Shown: piece after piece, positions 1 through 11,702 of the stretch
Layout of the letters: every line of letters starts with the position of its first letter
Position numbering within the stretch: the stretch's first letter is position 1
NCBI GenBank assembly: GCA_032622095.1
Contig: CP136064.1
Location: 257,097,863 to 257,161,862, forward strand
DNA from: Siphonodentalium dalli
Taxonomy: Eukaryota > Mollusca > Scaphopoda > Gadilida > Siphonodentaliidae
Reading direction: 5' to 3'
DNA length: 64,000 bases
Notes under the pieces: model-generated
What the model was told of the DNA's origin: nothing
What the model saw: the letters and a program-made list of their open reading frames with translations, nothing else
Databases searched by the model: none
Program-made: the position numbers and the translations under genes

Positions 1-102
1 TAATACTCGTCCTATCATACAATGGTTTCACCACCAATTTCCCATATATCTTCTAAACTGATAATAAACGCTCTTTATTTATCATATAATTTATTATTCC
101 AG

Positions 103-1143
103 CATTCAACGTGGGTGGAATCTCGGACTTTACTCGTCCACATCATGTGCAACATGCAGGTGGTATCGATGCGATGCATGAACAGCATATAATTAGTAGA
201 GCCAATTTCTATCCGGCAACCAGCGCAGTGGCGACGACAACGACGACAACGACGAAAATAACAACAACAGCAACGGCATCAACAACAACAGCAGCAACAG
301 AAGCAACAACAACAACAATGGGAACTAGTCCTATTCACAAAATAACGGCATCAACAACAGCAGCAGCAACAGAAGCAACAACAACAACAACAATGGGAAC
401 TAGTCCTATTCACAAAATAACGGCATCAACAACAGCAGCAGCAACAGAAGCAACAACAACAACAACAATGGGAACTAGTCCTATTCACAAAATAACGGCA
501 TCAACAACAGCAGCAGCAACAGAAGCAACAACAACAACAACAATGGGAACTAGTCATATTCACAAAATAACGGCATCAACAACAGCAGCAGCAACAGAAG
601 CAACAACAACAACAACAATGGGAACTAGTCCTATTCACAAAATAACGGCATCAACAACAGCAGCAACAACAACAACAACAACAACAATGGGAACTAGTCC
701 TATTCACAAAATAACGGCATCAACAACAACAGCAGCAACAGAAGCAACAACAACAACAACAATGGGAACTAGTCCTATTCACAAAATAACGGCATCAACA
801 ACAGCAGCAGCAACAGAAGCAACAACAACAACAATGGGAACTAGTCCTATTCACAAAATAACGGCATCAACAACAACAGCAGCAACAGAAGCAACAACAA
901 CAACAACAATGGGAACTAGTCATATTCACAAAATAACGGCATCAACAGCAGCAGCAGCAACAGAAGCAACAACAACAATGGGAACTAGTCCTATTCACAA
1001 AATAAGGATAACGACACAGCCATCTGGAAGCAACATTAAACCGAGTAAAACGAACACAAGTGCCACTATTCAAGGGACGGGCGGGATGAGAAAAAAGGGC
1101 CAAAATGAGCAGAAGAGACGACCAGGCCCAATAGCGACTGGTG
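103..1143 (+). CDS. ITIH-like: ITIH-like gene, Thr-rich linker exon (internal exon)
   Basis: An open frame follows a good acceptor (TTATTATTCCAG ending at 102). It starts FNVGGISDFTRPHHVQHAGG and runs into a long Thr/Ala-rich repeat, then a basic Gly/Arg stretch. Two donors fit, after 1140 or after 1143 (GTG then GTAGGA); both leave a phase-1 end that joins in frame to the exon at 6871 and gives ...T-G-(G)-D-P-H-F. In ITIH proteins the segment between the von Willebrand A domain and the DPHF site is a poorly conserved linker, so a low-complexity, probably O-glycosylated, mucin-like linker is plausible here. The VIT and vWA domains would lie upstream, outside the window. The frame stays open to a stop at 1194, but I infer that the part after 1143 is intron. 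No signal peptide is expected in this internal exon. The assignment rests on position, phase and splice sites rather than on conserved residues. Confidence 0.6.
222..1008 (+). repeat. 75-bp coding minisatellite, about 10 units
   Basis: Ten repeats carry the core MGTSPIHKITAS followed by a variable Thr/Ala run. The usual period is 75 bp (25 residues). Units differ by whole CAA or GCA codons, so every length variant stays in frame. Two units have His in place of Pro (MGTSHIHK). The array lies inside the Thr-rich linker exon. Confidence 0.9.
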
Positions 1144-1399
1144 GTAGGAATTTCAATTTGGCATGTTCCTTCAACACTAATGCATGTGATGTATAATGTT
1201 CGAGTGACTCTGACTATGGGCGGCCGTTGGGTAGGAAATTACATGAAATAAAAGTCAATGGTCAATGTTTAAAGAATTGCATGCAACGCACATTCAATAT
1301 AAGTCCATTCCAATTTAATAGCAATATTTTTCAAACCAATGGTGTCCATCGCATATTCTATACATGTATATTCCGTTTCTAGCCATATTTTCCTAATCC

Positions 1400-2427
1400 A
1401 CCTGATACAGACCAATGTTACTCTGTAGTAATACAAAACTATTAGTTAAAAAGGGCTCAGTAGTAAAGGGTGTGTGGCATGCCACGCCAGCCGTTGAAGC
1501 ATGCCACAGGCTCTTTGAAAAGCTAAAATCCTAACATTGCCAAATGGTAATAACTCTATAAAGAATGTACCTTTACGAAATAACGGCGATTTGTATGAGA
1601 AAGTACAACACCACAATAGATCAATTTAAAACACTTCTTCTTCAAATATTTCCGTTATTTCCGGTCAAAAACACTTCTTCAAATATCTCTGCTACTCCGA
1701 ACTTGGAATGTCGCTGATGGATAATATTATACCGGCATAATGTTGGCATTATGCTGCTATATCAATTCGCCAATGGTCTCGTCTCGCTCGCTGCAACAAG
1801 CACACTTGAAGCAATTAACACTGTATGATGTGTGATTATATCTCCTTTTCTAAATCGGTACATGCAAACAAGATATAATTATATACATTTTTCGAAATAA
1901 GTTTAATTATTCACCAAACAATAAATATATCATAGATATAAAATATCTAGTTTGATGCCAACAAAATGGGAATGTCAATTATGTGTCCCCAGGGAGCAGT
2001 ATTAAAAAAATATCTCCCCGATAAGAAATTCTCCTATCAGAGTCGGAGTACAATGTTTAGTGATAGTCGCCATTCATTTCCCTGGCCACTGTAGCTTCCT
2101 ACTGCGCATGTCTTATAGTCACAGCCGGCTACAGCTGGTTACAGCTTTTTTGTTCAAATACACTCTTAGTTAATAAAAATAGTTTATTATTTCTATAATT
2201 CGCGCTATTTCGTCATTTCAATGCATTTTTTATTCCGCTATTTCGCTGTATTTTCCTATTTCGCTTTTTCGTTGTATTTCATATTTCGATAATTCGCTAT
2301 ATTTGACATATTATGGGATATTGGCATGCCTCAACGGCTGGCGTGGCATGCCTCACACCCTTTACCACTGAGGCCTTTTAACCAATAGTTTTATATTACT
2401 ACAGAGTAACATTGGTCTGTATCAGGT
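1400..2427. mobile_element. Non-autonomous DNA element with 106-bp terminal inverted repeats
   Basis: The arm at 1400-1507 (CCTGATACAGACCAATGTTA...) is the reverse complement of 2322-2427 with only a few mismatches. Both arms carry GGCATGCCACGCCAGCCGTT near their inner ends. The interior has no transposase frame, and its last part (2185-2310) is a low-complexity run of ATTTCGCTATTTCG-like words. No clear target duplication was found. Long TIRs and no coding capacity fit a MITE or foldback element of unknown superfamily. Confidence 0.75.
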
Positions 2428-2802
2428 GCCTAATCAATATTAAATTCCCCAATCAACGATGTTCATTTTCAAACCAATAGACTTATTTTCCTGATCAATA
2501 TAGAATTCTCCAATCAACTATGTTCATTTTCAAAACAATAGACCTTGTCATTCTTATATTTGATAGATATCATATAGTCCAGTGCATTTATGGTTTCACC
2601 TCAAACTAATTGCAACACAAGGTTTCTCAGTGGGAATATGTACTTTAACCAATCACTAACAACATACTAAAAATTAAAAAGAATCAAGAAATGCGAAATT
2701 GATGAATTTTGTAAAAATAAATTTGTTAAAATTTTATAAAATACTCAATTTATGGCTTTTCAAGAATGTTTATAAAAAACTTTATTTCATATTTTCCATT
2801 TA

Positions 2803-3054
2803 TTTATTACACGCTTGTTCCTAGAAGTACAGTGTTATTGCTGTTCCATATTTACACATCCGTATGGAACGTACGTTCCATACTCATATCTTTGACGTAA
2901 AATGACGTACATGACGTTCGCCTCAACCATGAAACTGGAACTATTTAAATAAAAGAATCATCACACATGACAAACACGCCCTGTATGAGCCAAAATAAAC
3001 CTTCTAATCCTGTATTTTAATGCACGGATTCTAGGACGCGAAGCGTGTAATAAA
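2803..3054. mobile_element. MITE with 14-bp TIRs (TTTATTACACGCTT)
   Basis: TTTATTACACGCTT at 2803-2816 is matched by its exact reverse complement at 3041-3054. The interior includes a short palindrome (GGAACGTACGTTCC) and a run of ATGACGT words. Related fragments occur on the + strand near 5400-5490 and on the - strand near 60440-60590, so this is a dispersed family. Confidence 0.7.
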
Positions 3055-4871
3055 CACAGAACGACACGATGTGTAAATGGGTTTGTCGATACGGCGCTCG
3101 TGCTGTCGCGGAAGGATATAACTCAAGGCGCCTCCATTCTGTAGAGTACACAACCCTGATTACAGAACAAAAAACCTTTCCCAGATACGTTGAGTATTTT
3201 TTGAGTTATAAGCTCCAAAATTTAGAGTTTATCTAATTTCGGAGCCTCAATTTCTCAAAATTAGTTAAAATCCATTTTTTATGGTCTTGTATTTTAAAAA
3301 CTAAAGCAAAATGAAGGGAATTCTTGTTGTTTTAGTCATTTCATCTCTAGGTTGTACACACAAAATATGATTTCTTTATGCATCTATGATTGAGAGGACA
3401 GAAATATTCTTAAACAAAATGTGTGTTCCACCATTGTATGGACAGCCAAATGTGCCTGTGGTCCATAACCGTCATGATGAAATAGCATATTTGAGGTCAT
3501 ACAACTCAATAAATATATATCCATTTCCCCTTTATTTCTCAGAATCACTTTAGTATACATGGTTAAACACACTGTGAAGGAAATTCCAAAATCATGGTGG
3601 TCCTTTGAATCCTGAGAATTGACTCTTTTATAAAAATGCCATTTTGGGTTTTTGTCCATTTTTAAAGGTATTTGTGTATAAATAGTGAAAACAATGTGCT
3701 TTTAATGTGTAAAATCATTTGAACTTTCCTCCTAAAATACTTTAGTGTTGATATAATAGCCTTATATTGGATATGTCAATGAATGTCACTGGATTTCACT
3801 CATGTTTCTGGAAACTGAATCTAATTTGAAAAATGGGGTAGGGGAAACCATATTGACAAAATCTCAGAAAACATGGACCTTGATGCATACAACTTTACTA
3901 TAACCGGCTCCTACAATCATTATTCTTTGACACAGAGTATACTGCTTCCTGTTTTGATGTTCATATTTAGAGCTACGATCCTTTTTGTTGCAACTCGATG
4001 ACGAAATGGTGAATCATTATTTCGGGGTTGTTCTATATAACATGCTCATAAAGTTCTAAATAAACCTAAGTACTAAACTTTTTATAATGGAAGAATAATC
4101 TACACAAATTGGAATAAAATAACCCTTTGTCTCCACATAATCTATACAAAATCTGTGGTTCCTCCGATCATGACGCAGCGCCCTCTTTTTCAACTCTTTA
4201 ATCTCAATAAATCAATAATCATGATATATGAGATATACAAGATTAAAATACAAATATATGACAAAAGCACATTTAACAGGTACATAAATATATGTTATAG
4301 TATATGTAATATTAATGTTAATGCATACATTGAAGGCACATCCACCCAAAAACAGGGTGGATGTGCCCGATACTATATATAAGACTATCTATTTATTTGA
4401 TACTTTGATACTCGCGTCATTTACACAGGAATACTGTCATAGCGGCATGCATATACATAAATGTTGACTTGAGACGATGGGGCACATGAGCCACAGATAT
4501 AACTTTGAATTTGGAAAAAAAAGAAGAAAAAAAAACGTATGGACAAAATCTGCATTGTATGTTTTAATCAGCATATAACTTGAGGTCGAAGTTGTGGATG
4601 TATTCGAATAATAATGTTTAGAATAAAGCCGGGCTTCAAATAAACAGACAGAGACACCGTTGCTAATAGACCCCATCGCATCAAGTGCATGTCCACATCA
4701 AGTAAATCCTGCGAGCTCAGTGAGGATCTTACATTGTTTGATTATTTTGTCTATTGGTTATCAATAGACTCATATTAGTTCGGGATTTGGCTGTTAGATT
4801 TTCATGGACTGCTGTTAGTTTCGTATTGTCGTTTATTGATAGAAACGCTATTCAAAGGAAATTGATGTATA

Positions 4872-5250
4872 TTAACCCTTTACCCAACAAAACGGCCAAA
4901 AACGCCCAAATAAAGCTTCAACAGCCTAAAATATCTTCGGTCTGTCTCAATAACACCATACAAATATGAATATCATTGGAACCTGTTCATTGACCACATT
5001 GTGATGGTTACAGTTATGCCTGTGCCAATGCATTCTATTATATATGCGAGTCGACCATAGGTCGCCTCGCATATATAAGAGAATGCATTGGCCTAACACT
5101 TTTCCTTCATTCTTTAACAATTTTATAAAAAAATTCTTACATTTTTTTACAATTTTTATAATATTTTTCTACATTCTTTCACAATTTTATCATTTTTAAT
5201 ATGTGTTAAGCCAATGCATTCTCTTATATATGCGAGGCGACCTATGCATT
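4872..5250. mobile_element. TTAA hairpin element, right end truncated
   Basis: It begins TTAACCCTTTACCCAACA, the terminus seen in the complete copies at 54287 and 58832, and carries the same subterminal block. The first hairpin (about 5027-5095) is intact apart from one base. The second hairpin breaks off at its axis (about 5250) and the right terminus is missing. Confidence 0.75.
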
Positions 5251-5379
5251 ATTATCTATATATGTCGTGATTTAGTGGACAATCCCAAGCTCGCGTGCCA
5301 CGCGTGGTCGGATTGACCATTAATTAAGGAAAATTTAGGTACGGATTGTCCATTTATAAATGGCCAATCCTTAAAGAAT

Positions 5380-5490
5380 TGCCTGGAATAAACCGTGTAG
5401 ATATGTTTTTAATTTACGTATTCTAGGACGGATTTGTAAATATGCAACAGCAGTAACACTGTTATTCTGGGAACAAGCGTGAAATAAATG
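5380..5490. repeat. Fragment of the 2803 MITE family
   Basis: ATTCTAGGACG and AACAGCAGTAACACTGTTATT are followed by GGAACAAGCGTGAAATAAA, matching parts of the elements at 2803-3054 and 60440-60590. No intact termini. Confidence 0.5.
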
Positions 5491-6051
5491 TTTGAACGGA
5501 ATGTCCCATGCTGTACTTTGCTAGTAGAAATTGTCACATGCACTGTGGGGAATCACGTGGTTTCGATGTTGGTGAGTACCACGCATACAAAATGGCCGAG
5601 GCGAGTGTAAACGCACAAAAAAATAATATATGAGGACTGACACAAACTGTAGCATTTTGACTGTTACGATATGCTAGTTTAATTTAAAATAAGTTGATAT
5701 CTTATTTGTTCGGAAATACTCAGTAGTTTGCTACAACAATCTGACAAAAATTGCCAGTCGGATGTTCGTGGAATACACCATTCCATACATCAATGACATT
5801 CCTTCGACTGACAACTTTGTTCAGAATGTCAGAGCAAACAAATGTGAGTTTGAACACAAATGGGTATCAGATTATTTGAAAATAATATAGCATATATGAT
5901 CGGAGCTGGCATAAATTTGCAAAATAATATGTAATATATCATTGTCCTAGTTTATTACGTTTTTCCACGTGATTCCCCACCGTAACATGGCCGCAAATGA
6001 TGGAAATAGTTATATTATTACATCGTGCACATACATGTCAATCAATGTGGA

Positions 6052-6054
<3 letters not shown>

Positions 6055-6089
<35 letters not shown>
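6055..6089. repeat. (GA)n microsatellite
   Basis: An uninterrupted GA run of about 17 units. Reading it in reverse gives a spurious Ser-Leu repeat. Confidence 0.95.
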
Positions 6090-6091
<2 letters not shown>

Positions 6092-6870
6092 TTTATTGAC
6101 AAAGAGCAACTCCAACAAAATATGCACGAATAATAGTGAAGATAATAAAGTTCATACAGATTAAAAGGAAAAACAACAACATCTATGCTAACCCATCTGG
6201 GATAACTATCCACCAGATGGGCTGAGTGCTCCTTGCCAGGAGAGGGCATATCCAAGAATTGGCTGTCTTACTGCCCACCCCAATTAGTCATTAAAATAAC
6301 ACTCTGCTCTGCCTGGAAGCTGCGTGGACGTTTGTATATTATATAGAATAACTGTGGTCAATTATAAAATATTCAATTTTATGTATAGGATCATTTAGAA
6401 ATGAACTCGGAATCAAGGGAGTATACGGATGAGTGACCACGCGAGTTTAAATTATATATTTATATATAATGATCGATTGTTCATATCACGCAATACTATT
6501 TATGTATTAGTTTTATTTACAATCATTAATTAGAAGAGCCACGGTCATAGAATTAGGTGAATAACTCGTTCCATTGGATGAGATCCAGTCAATAAGTCAT
6601 ACATTAGCTGGAGCAATGTACGACGGGAAATGGCATTGGTGTAATTGAATACTATTATTATGGGCATTCCGGGCAATATGGATTTGTACAAGTTACTTCA
6701 ATGGGATAGGAACTAATACCTTCACTAATGAACCTTCTCCTGTTGACTGTGTAATACTTTGAAAATGCATTTGCATGCCGATTTGTAGACTCTATGTATG
6801 CCTGAAATATTAAGGTATCACCATTGATGGTGACCCTACATGTTTAACGCTGCCAGTTGTCAATTTTCAG

Positions 6871-6978
6871 GTGACCCTCATTTTGAAGTGTGGTTGTCAG
6901 GGGTAGTCGAGCCATTTTGTTTTGACGTTGATACTAAGCCACGTGGTAACTACACATTGTTGGAAGACAAAAGGCGAG
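6871..6978 (+). CDS. ITIH-like: ITIH-like gene, exon with the D-P-H-F heavy-chain cleavage motif
   Basis: A 108-bp exon is bounded by CAATTTTCAG and GTAAGTAG. It reads GDPHFEVWLSGVVEPFCFDV and then a D-x-K-P-R-G-N-Y-T-L-L-E-D segment. In vertebrate inter-alpha-trypsin inhibitor heavy chains the Asp of D-P-H-F is the processed C terminus that becomes ester-linked to chondroitin sulfate of bikunin, and the following C-F-(N/D)-(I/V)-D-x-x-P-G-x-x-L-x-L-x-x-D opens the conserved C-terminal domain. Here Asp, Pro, His, Phe and the Cys-Phe pair are all present. Both ends are phase 1. Joining to the exon at 13997 gives ...LLEDKRR-GLVITATIVDG, which fits the family register. Whether the Asp is processed in this animal is not shown by the sequence. 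Confidence 0.82.
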
Positions 6979-7009
6979 GTAAGTAGAATGGCATTGTAAC
7001 ATTTATTTC

Positions 7010-8590
7010 TTAACCCTTTGAACCCGACTGGCCGCAACAGCGGCCAGCCAGAAAACGTTCATACACCCGACTGGCCGCAAAAGCGGCCAGCAGCATTCAG
7101 TGACATCATAAACCTATGTGGCATGTGTATACATGTTATAACCATTGGTATATCCACTTATATATATGTAAATGATCCCAAGGACTTCAGCAGTGCCATG
7201 GGTGCATGTGTATGAGTTTGTTGCCGACTAGTTGGGGTAGAAAAACACGCGCATGCGCACAGCGCAGAATTCAACAAACATACATTATTTGAAGCGATTC
7301 GGGTAAAGCTCTACATTGTTGCGCGGTTCGCAGGATTGTAGAAAGACACCATTTCGATCACTCTTTTTGGTTTTAATTAGTATTGAATACATAATCAGTG
7401 TTCTGTCATATGTGAGGAAGGCGCACGCAGTTTCTTATTTGAGTCGATTTGTTTCGCGCATGCGCATAGGATAAAATGATAAATGTATGGATTTTTGTGA
7501 AATGATACAATCACATCAAGGATCTCCATAGTACATAAATTTGCGTTATACAGCTGCACGTTTTGACATTGCACCAGAGTAGTATCGTGGAAATGGGTTG
7601 CATGGTCACAATACCATCTAGTCCGATCTACTTGCGCGTGATCTTTACAAACACGTGGTCAAATCGTGCATTATTGAGCAATTATGTAAAGTTTAAGACT
7701 CGTGGCACCATTTGAACATGACCATCACTGTGCCCTTTAGGCGATGTCTAAAACGGGACGTAATGACATTGAATGCACAGGGAAGTGGTGTCATTCGATC
7801 ACTTTGGCTGTATGCTTAGCAACTATTGATACCGTTAAATACAAACTACGTGTAGGTTCAATTTTCTGACCTGATGTATCTCCAGTTTCACAATAGGGTA
7901 TTGACTGCATAGAAAATGCCGTTTCTTAGCGCGGAATTATACGACGCTATAAGCTATAATTGCATTATACTTTCAGTTCCGGGTAGTTGCTTAGAAACCG
8001 TTACCAGGGAGTGATCGTGTGGCAAAATATACCGTTCTAAAAAAAATACACAGTGGCCCATGGGAACATACCTGTAAAATTTCAGACCTGTAGCACCATT
8101 TGAACATAACCATCAGCATGTGCATGCCAAGAATGTCTAAATTGGGGCATAATATAGTTGGATTCACAGGGCAATGGTGTCATTCGATCATTTGGGGTAT
8201 TTGCTTAGCAACCGTTGCTACCCTTAAATACAAGTTAGGGTCAGACTTCTGGCCAGATATATCTTAAATTTCACAATAGGGTGTTGACTGCATCAAAAAC
8301 GCCATTTCCTTGGGCTGAATTACGACCGTAAAAGCTATAATTGTATTTTACTTTCAATATCGGGTAGATGCCTAGCAACCGTTACCAGGGAGTGACCACG
8401 TGGCAATGTAACCAGATGGTAAAATAATCAGTGGTCTATGGGGAATATACATCTAAAGTTTCAGAAATGTGACACCACTTGAACATAAACAACACCATAC
8501 ATCTAAACACTGGCCACAATATAAAAAATACCACTGGGAGCCCAGGGTCAGGGTGTCGATCGTTGTGGGGAGCCGGGTTCAAAGGGTTAA
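7010..8590. mobile_element. piggyBac-like TTAA-flanked non-autonomous element
   Basis: TTAACCCTTTGAACCCGACT at the left is mirrored by AGCCGGGTTCAAAGGGTTAA at the right: about 16-bp TIRs starting CCCTTT, with TTAA on both sides, as in piggyBac-type insertions. Just inside the left end CTGGCCGC...GCGGCCAG hairpins occur twice (7026-7045 and 7070-7089). There is no transposase. The element sits in an ITIH intron, about 30 bp past the DPHF exon donor. Confidence 0.8.
7690..8500. repeat. Internal tandem repeat, about 380-390 bp, inside the TTAA element
   Basis: Landmarks such as GCACCATTTGAACATGACC recur at about 7704, 8092 and 8471, and AGCAACCGTTACCAGGGAGTG also recurs. This gives roughly two diverged units in the body of the 7010-8590 element. 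Confidence 0.65.
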
Positions 8591-8836
8591 ATCAACAGTT
8601 TATACATGAGTTGACAAAATAATAGAATGACAATGCAGGGGGGGTATATGTATATGATGTGTGTCTGGTGAGAGGGGAGAACAACAGTAAGCACGTGGCT
8701 TTTATGAATGTCGTCCCCCACGCTGTCTTTTGGGCCCTGTAAAATATTTTGAATTTGTATTTGTGTTTTGTCTTTTAGATTCAGGGCTCGGCCGTAGATA
8801 TACATCGGTTTGATTTGTTTACTATGAATAAGAAGG

Positions 8837-8887
<51 letters not shown>

Positions 8888-8912
8888 AGAGAGAGAGAGG
8901 GAGAGGTGAGAG

Positions 8913-8943
<31 letters not shown>

Positions 8944-9492
8944 GGGAGAGAGAGAGAGAGGAGATAAGACATAGACATATACATAGATATAGATATGATA
9001 GATATGATAAGATATGATAGATAGATAGAGAGACCTGAAAATTGCAAAATCCTAGCCTCAAGCTTTTCATGCAAGTTTCGGAGATTTCCAACCTGACCTA
9101 GAGAGATGTTTTATTGACCTAAAGTAAGAAAATAAGAACAACATATTTCCCACTATAATTAATTATTGGAAAATCGAATTCAACAATTTCAACTTCTTGT
9201 TGGTGTGAAATGTCCAACTATAATGTTGTGTCAGGTATATGGAATATTCAACTATGAAAAATTTGTCCAAAGTTACGAGGGGGTGTTGTCCCGCGCGTTC
9301 ACGGCCCAGTTCAGATCACTGCATGCTCCGTGCAAATTCGAGACGTAATTAACGCTTCCAACATAGGACCATATGTAGAGTTCTCGTCGATATTTTGACA
9401 TGCGCGCGTAACAATTTGCATGCAGACGACTGACATCATGAAACCATGGCATAATTAGTATCCCCCGACATTCCATTGGAGGACTACTTAAT
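8591..9492. other. Intronic sequence with a GA/GGGA tract
   Basis: The tract 8837-8964 is (GA)n interrupted by G runs, followed by a GATA-like simple stretch to about 9033. The rest, to the start of the duplicated segment at 9493, shows nothing I can name. Confidence 0.6.
8837..8964. repeat. (GA)n compound microsatellite
   Basis: About 128 bp of GA repeat with embedded GGGGGG and GGTGAG interruptions. Overlapping open frames on the other strand (Ser/Leu repeats) are artefacts of it. Confidence 0.95.
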
Positions 9493-10219
9493 GACAATCG
9501 TCCATCCGTGTGTGCATCCGTGTGTGCGTCGGTGCGTCTGGAACTTTATCCGAGCCTGTATTCTGTCATTTTCTGGTCATCTTTTTTAAATCTTGGCATA
9601 TATATCAAAACCAGCATGGGAACCTGCACACCAGCGATTTTGAGTTCGGTCGGACTCATTATGGCGGAGTTATTGCCCTTTTCGACATATAATCATACAT
9701 CCTGGGACGCACCTTTTGTCAGATCCTGTGTTCCTTTATTTTCCAGTCATTTTTTTAAACTTGGCACAGATGTCAACCAGCATTTCTAATTTCATGTTAA
9801 TTCATGATTGAGTTATTAAAGCATTCACGAAAAAAAAGACTGCGCACATACGCTTTTGAATTCAGTCGGACTGATTTTGGCGGAGTTATTGCTATTTTTC
9901 GGCATAGAAATGTTTTATGTTTTTTTTATTTTAGAGTTATTGACCCTTTCTCGACACATTGAGGATGTGCAACATATTTAGTGAATATGAACTTTGTATC
10001 ATATTGGTGTAATCAATTTCTCATATTGTTTGTAGTATAGGGATCTGAAACCCATAAATCATTCAAACCTGCCACCTTCGTCGGGAGACATTTTGGTCAG
10101 CGACCTTTTATTTTTCTTTATATTGCACACGACTGTTAAATATTATAGAAGTGAACATCCGATGTGGAATTATGAATTGATTAATTTCATGAAAGGCGTT
10201 TGACTGCGTGGTACTGGTC

Positions 10220-10402
10220 CGATTATCACAATAGAACGTATTCAGAGATGTGTTGCACTGGAACAGAGTATCACCATAGAACGTACCCAGATATGTGTTA
10301 CACAGGAGCCGAGTATCACTATAGAACGTACCCAGAGACGTGTTACACCGGAACCGAGTATCACCATAGAACGTACCCAGAGTTGTGTTATACCGGAAAA
10401 GG
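10220..10402. repeat. 45-bp minisatellite, 4 units (copy 1)
   Basis: Units carry ATAGAACGTACCCAGAGATG and a GTGTTACACCGGAACCGAG core. The period of 45 bp is a multiple of three, so frames stay open on both strands. I do not regard those frames as genes. Confidence 0.9.
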
Positions 10403-10493
10403 ACACATCATGACATGGAATACAGACTAACCGCGTGCTTTCCATGTTGTTTATTTTAAATTATTTGGTGAACTAAATATAGGCTTATCGTTA

Positions 10494-10948
10494 TCTCATA
10501 TATATTTTGGAAACGGGTGGAGCTATCGACTTGAAATTTGCTATGTCAATGTATCCCTTGCCCCGGATACGAATTTTATCGGGTCGCCGAGCCCGTGCGA
10601 CGCCAGCTTCGCGCATGCGCAGACGAGGTCTCGGAAACGGGTGGAGCTATCGACTTGAAATTTGGTATGTGAATGTATCTTGCCCCGGATACGAATTTTA
10701 TCGTGTCGCCGAGCCCGTGCGGCGCCCGCTTCGCGCATGCGCAGACGAGATCTCGGAAACGGGTGAAGCTATCGACTTGAAATTTGCTATGTGAATGTAT
10801 CTTGCCCCGGATACGAATTTTATCGGGTCGCCGAGCCCGTGCGACGCCAGATTCGCGCATGCGCAGACCAGATCTCGGAAACCGGTGGAGCTATCGACTT
10901 GAAATTTGATTTTTGAATAGTCCGGACAACGTCGGGCTCATCGGCTAG
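10494..10948 (+). mobile_element. Helitron-like unit 1, copy 1
   Basis: Begins TCTCATATATATTTTG directly after an A, and ends with the hairpin GCCCGGACAACGTCGGGC-type sequence (first base altered to TCCGG here), six bases and CTAG. A 5' TC and a 3' hairpin followed by CTRR are Helitron terminal signatures. The body consists of 122-bp monomers with GGAGCTATCGACTTGAAATT and GCGCATGCGCAGACGAGATC. No Rep/helicase is encoded, so it is non-autonomous. Confidence 0.8.
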
Positions 10949-10970
10949 TCTCATATATATTTTGAAGACC

Positions 10971-11008
<38 letters not shown>

Positions 11009-11579
11009 ATTGATACAAATCTACGATTCTCGACCGATCGGGACGAAACTTGGTACGTGTGTGTAGTTTGACCAGGCGGTCGTCGTTGTCGTATTGGCGA
11101 GCCCGTGCGACGCCCGTGCAGCGCATGCGCAGACGAGATCTCGGAAACGGTGGAGCTATCGACTTGTAATTTGCTATGTGAATGTATCTTGCCCCGGATA
11201 CGAATTTTATCGGGTCGCCGAGCCCGTGCGACGCTAGCTTCGCGCATGCGCAGACGAGATCTCGGAAACGGGTGGAGCTATCGACTTGAAATTTGGTATG
11301 TGAATGTATCTTGCCCCGAATACGAATTTTATCGGGTCGTCGAGCCCGTGCGACGCCAGCTTCGCGCATGCGCAGAACAGATCTCGGAGACGGGTGGAGC
11401 TATCGACTTGAAATTTGCTATGTGAATGTATCTTGCCCCGGATACGAATTTTATCGGGTCGCCGAGCCCGTGCGACTCCAGCTTCGCGCATGCGCAGACG
11501 AGATCTCGGAAACGGGTGGAGCTATCGACTTGAAATTTGGTTTTTGAATAGCCCGGACAACGTCGGGCTCATCGGCTAG
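10949..11579 (+). mobile_element. Helitron-like unit 2, copy 1 (array end)
   Basis: Starts TCTCATATATATTTTGAAGA immediately after the CTAG of unit 1 and ends AGCCCGGACAACGTCGGGCT + CATCGG + CTAG, followed by T. The outer flanks of the two-unit array are A on the left and T on the right, the expected Helitron AT insertion site. It contains a (GTCT)n tract near the 5' end and then 122-bp monomers. Confidence 0.82.
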
Positions 11580-11702
11580 TATTATATATAACAGTATACG
11601 CCAGTACCAGTAATCGTATATATGGTCACATATACAAGGTATGACGAAGTGCGTTGTGCTATTCTGATTATAGGAATCACTGATCTAAATGGTTTCCCAT
11701 AG

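Larger units (their letters stand above)
1144..6870 (+). other. Intron of the ITIH-like gene, filled with mobile elements
   Basis: There is no credible exon between the linker exon and the DPHF exon. The intron holds a 1.0-kb long-TIR element (1400-2427), a 0.25-kb MITE (2803-3054), a truncated TTAA hairpin element (4872-5250), a fragment of the 2803 MITE family (about 5380-5490) and a GA microsatellite. In the remaining AT-rich sequence (2428-2800, 3060-4870, 5500-6050, 6090-6870) I recognise nothing; short open frames there look random. Confidence 0.55.

Noticed and set aside
3384-3659. 91-codon - strand frame in the first ITIH intron
   Set aside because: No domain or splice support; composition like the surrounding AT-rich DNA.
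8781-9091. Ser/Leu-rich membrane-like proteins on the - strand
   Set aside because: Translation of a GA microsatellite.
10200-10430. Tyr/Cys-rich repeat protein (TEYHHRTYP units)
   Set aside because: The 45-bp minisatellite is open on both strands, copy number differs between segment copies, and no start or splice context supports a gene.
10507-11547. Many overlapping 60-140-codon frames on both strands of the 122-bp repeats
   Set aside because: They repeat with the satellite, are open in several frames at once and have no independent similarity; they are by-products of the Helitron monomers. The same holds for 18428-21764.
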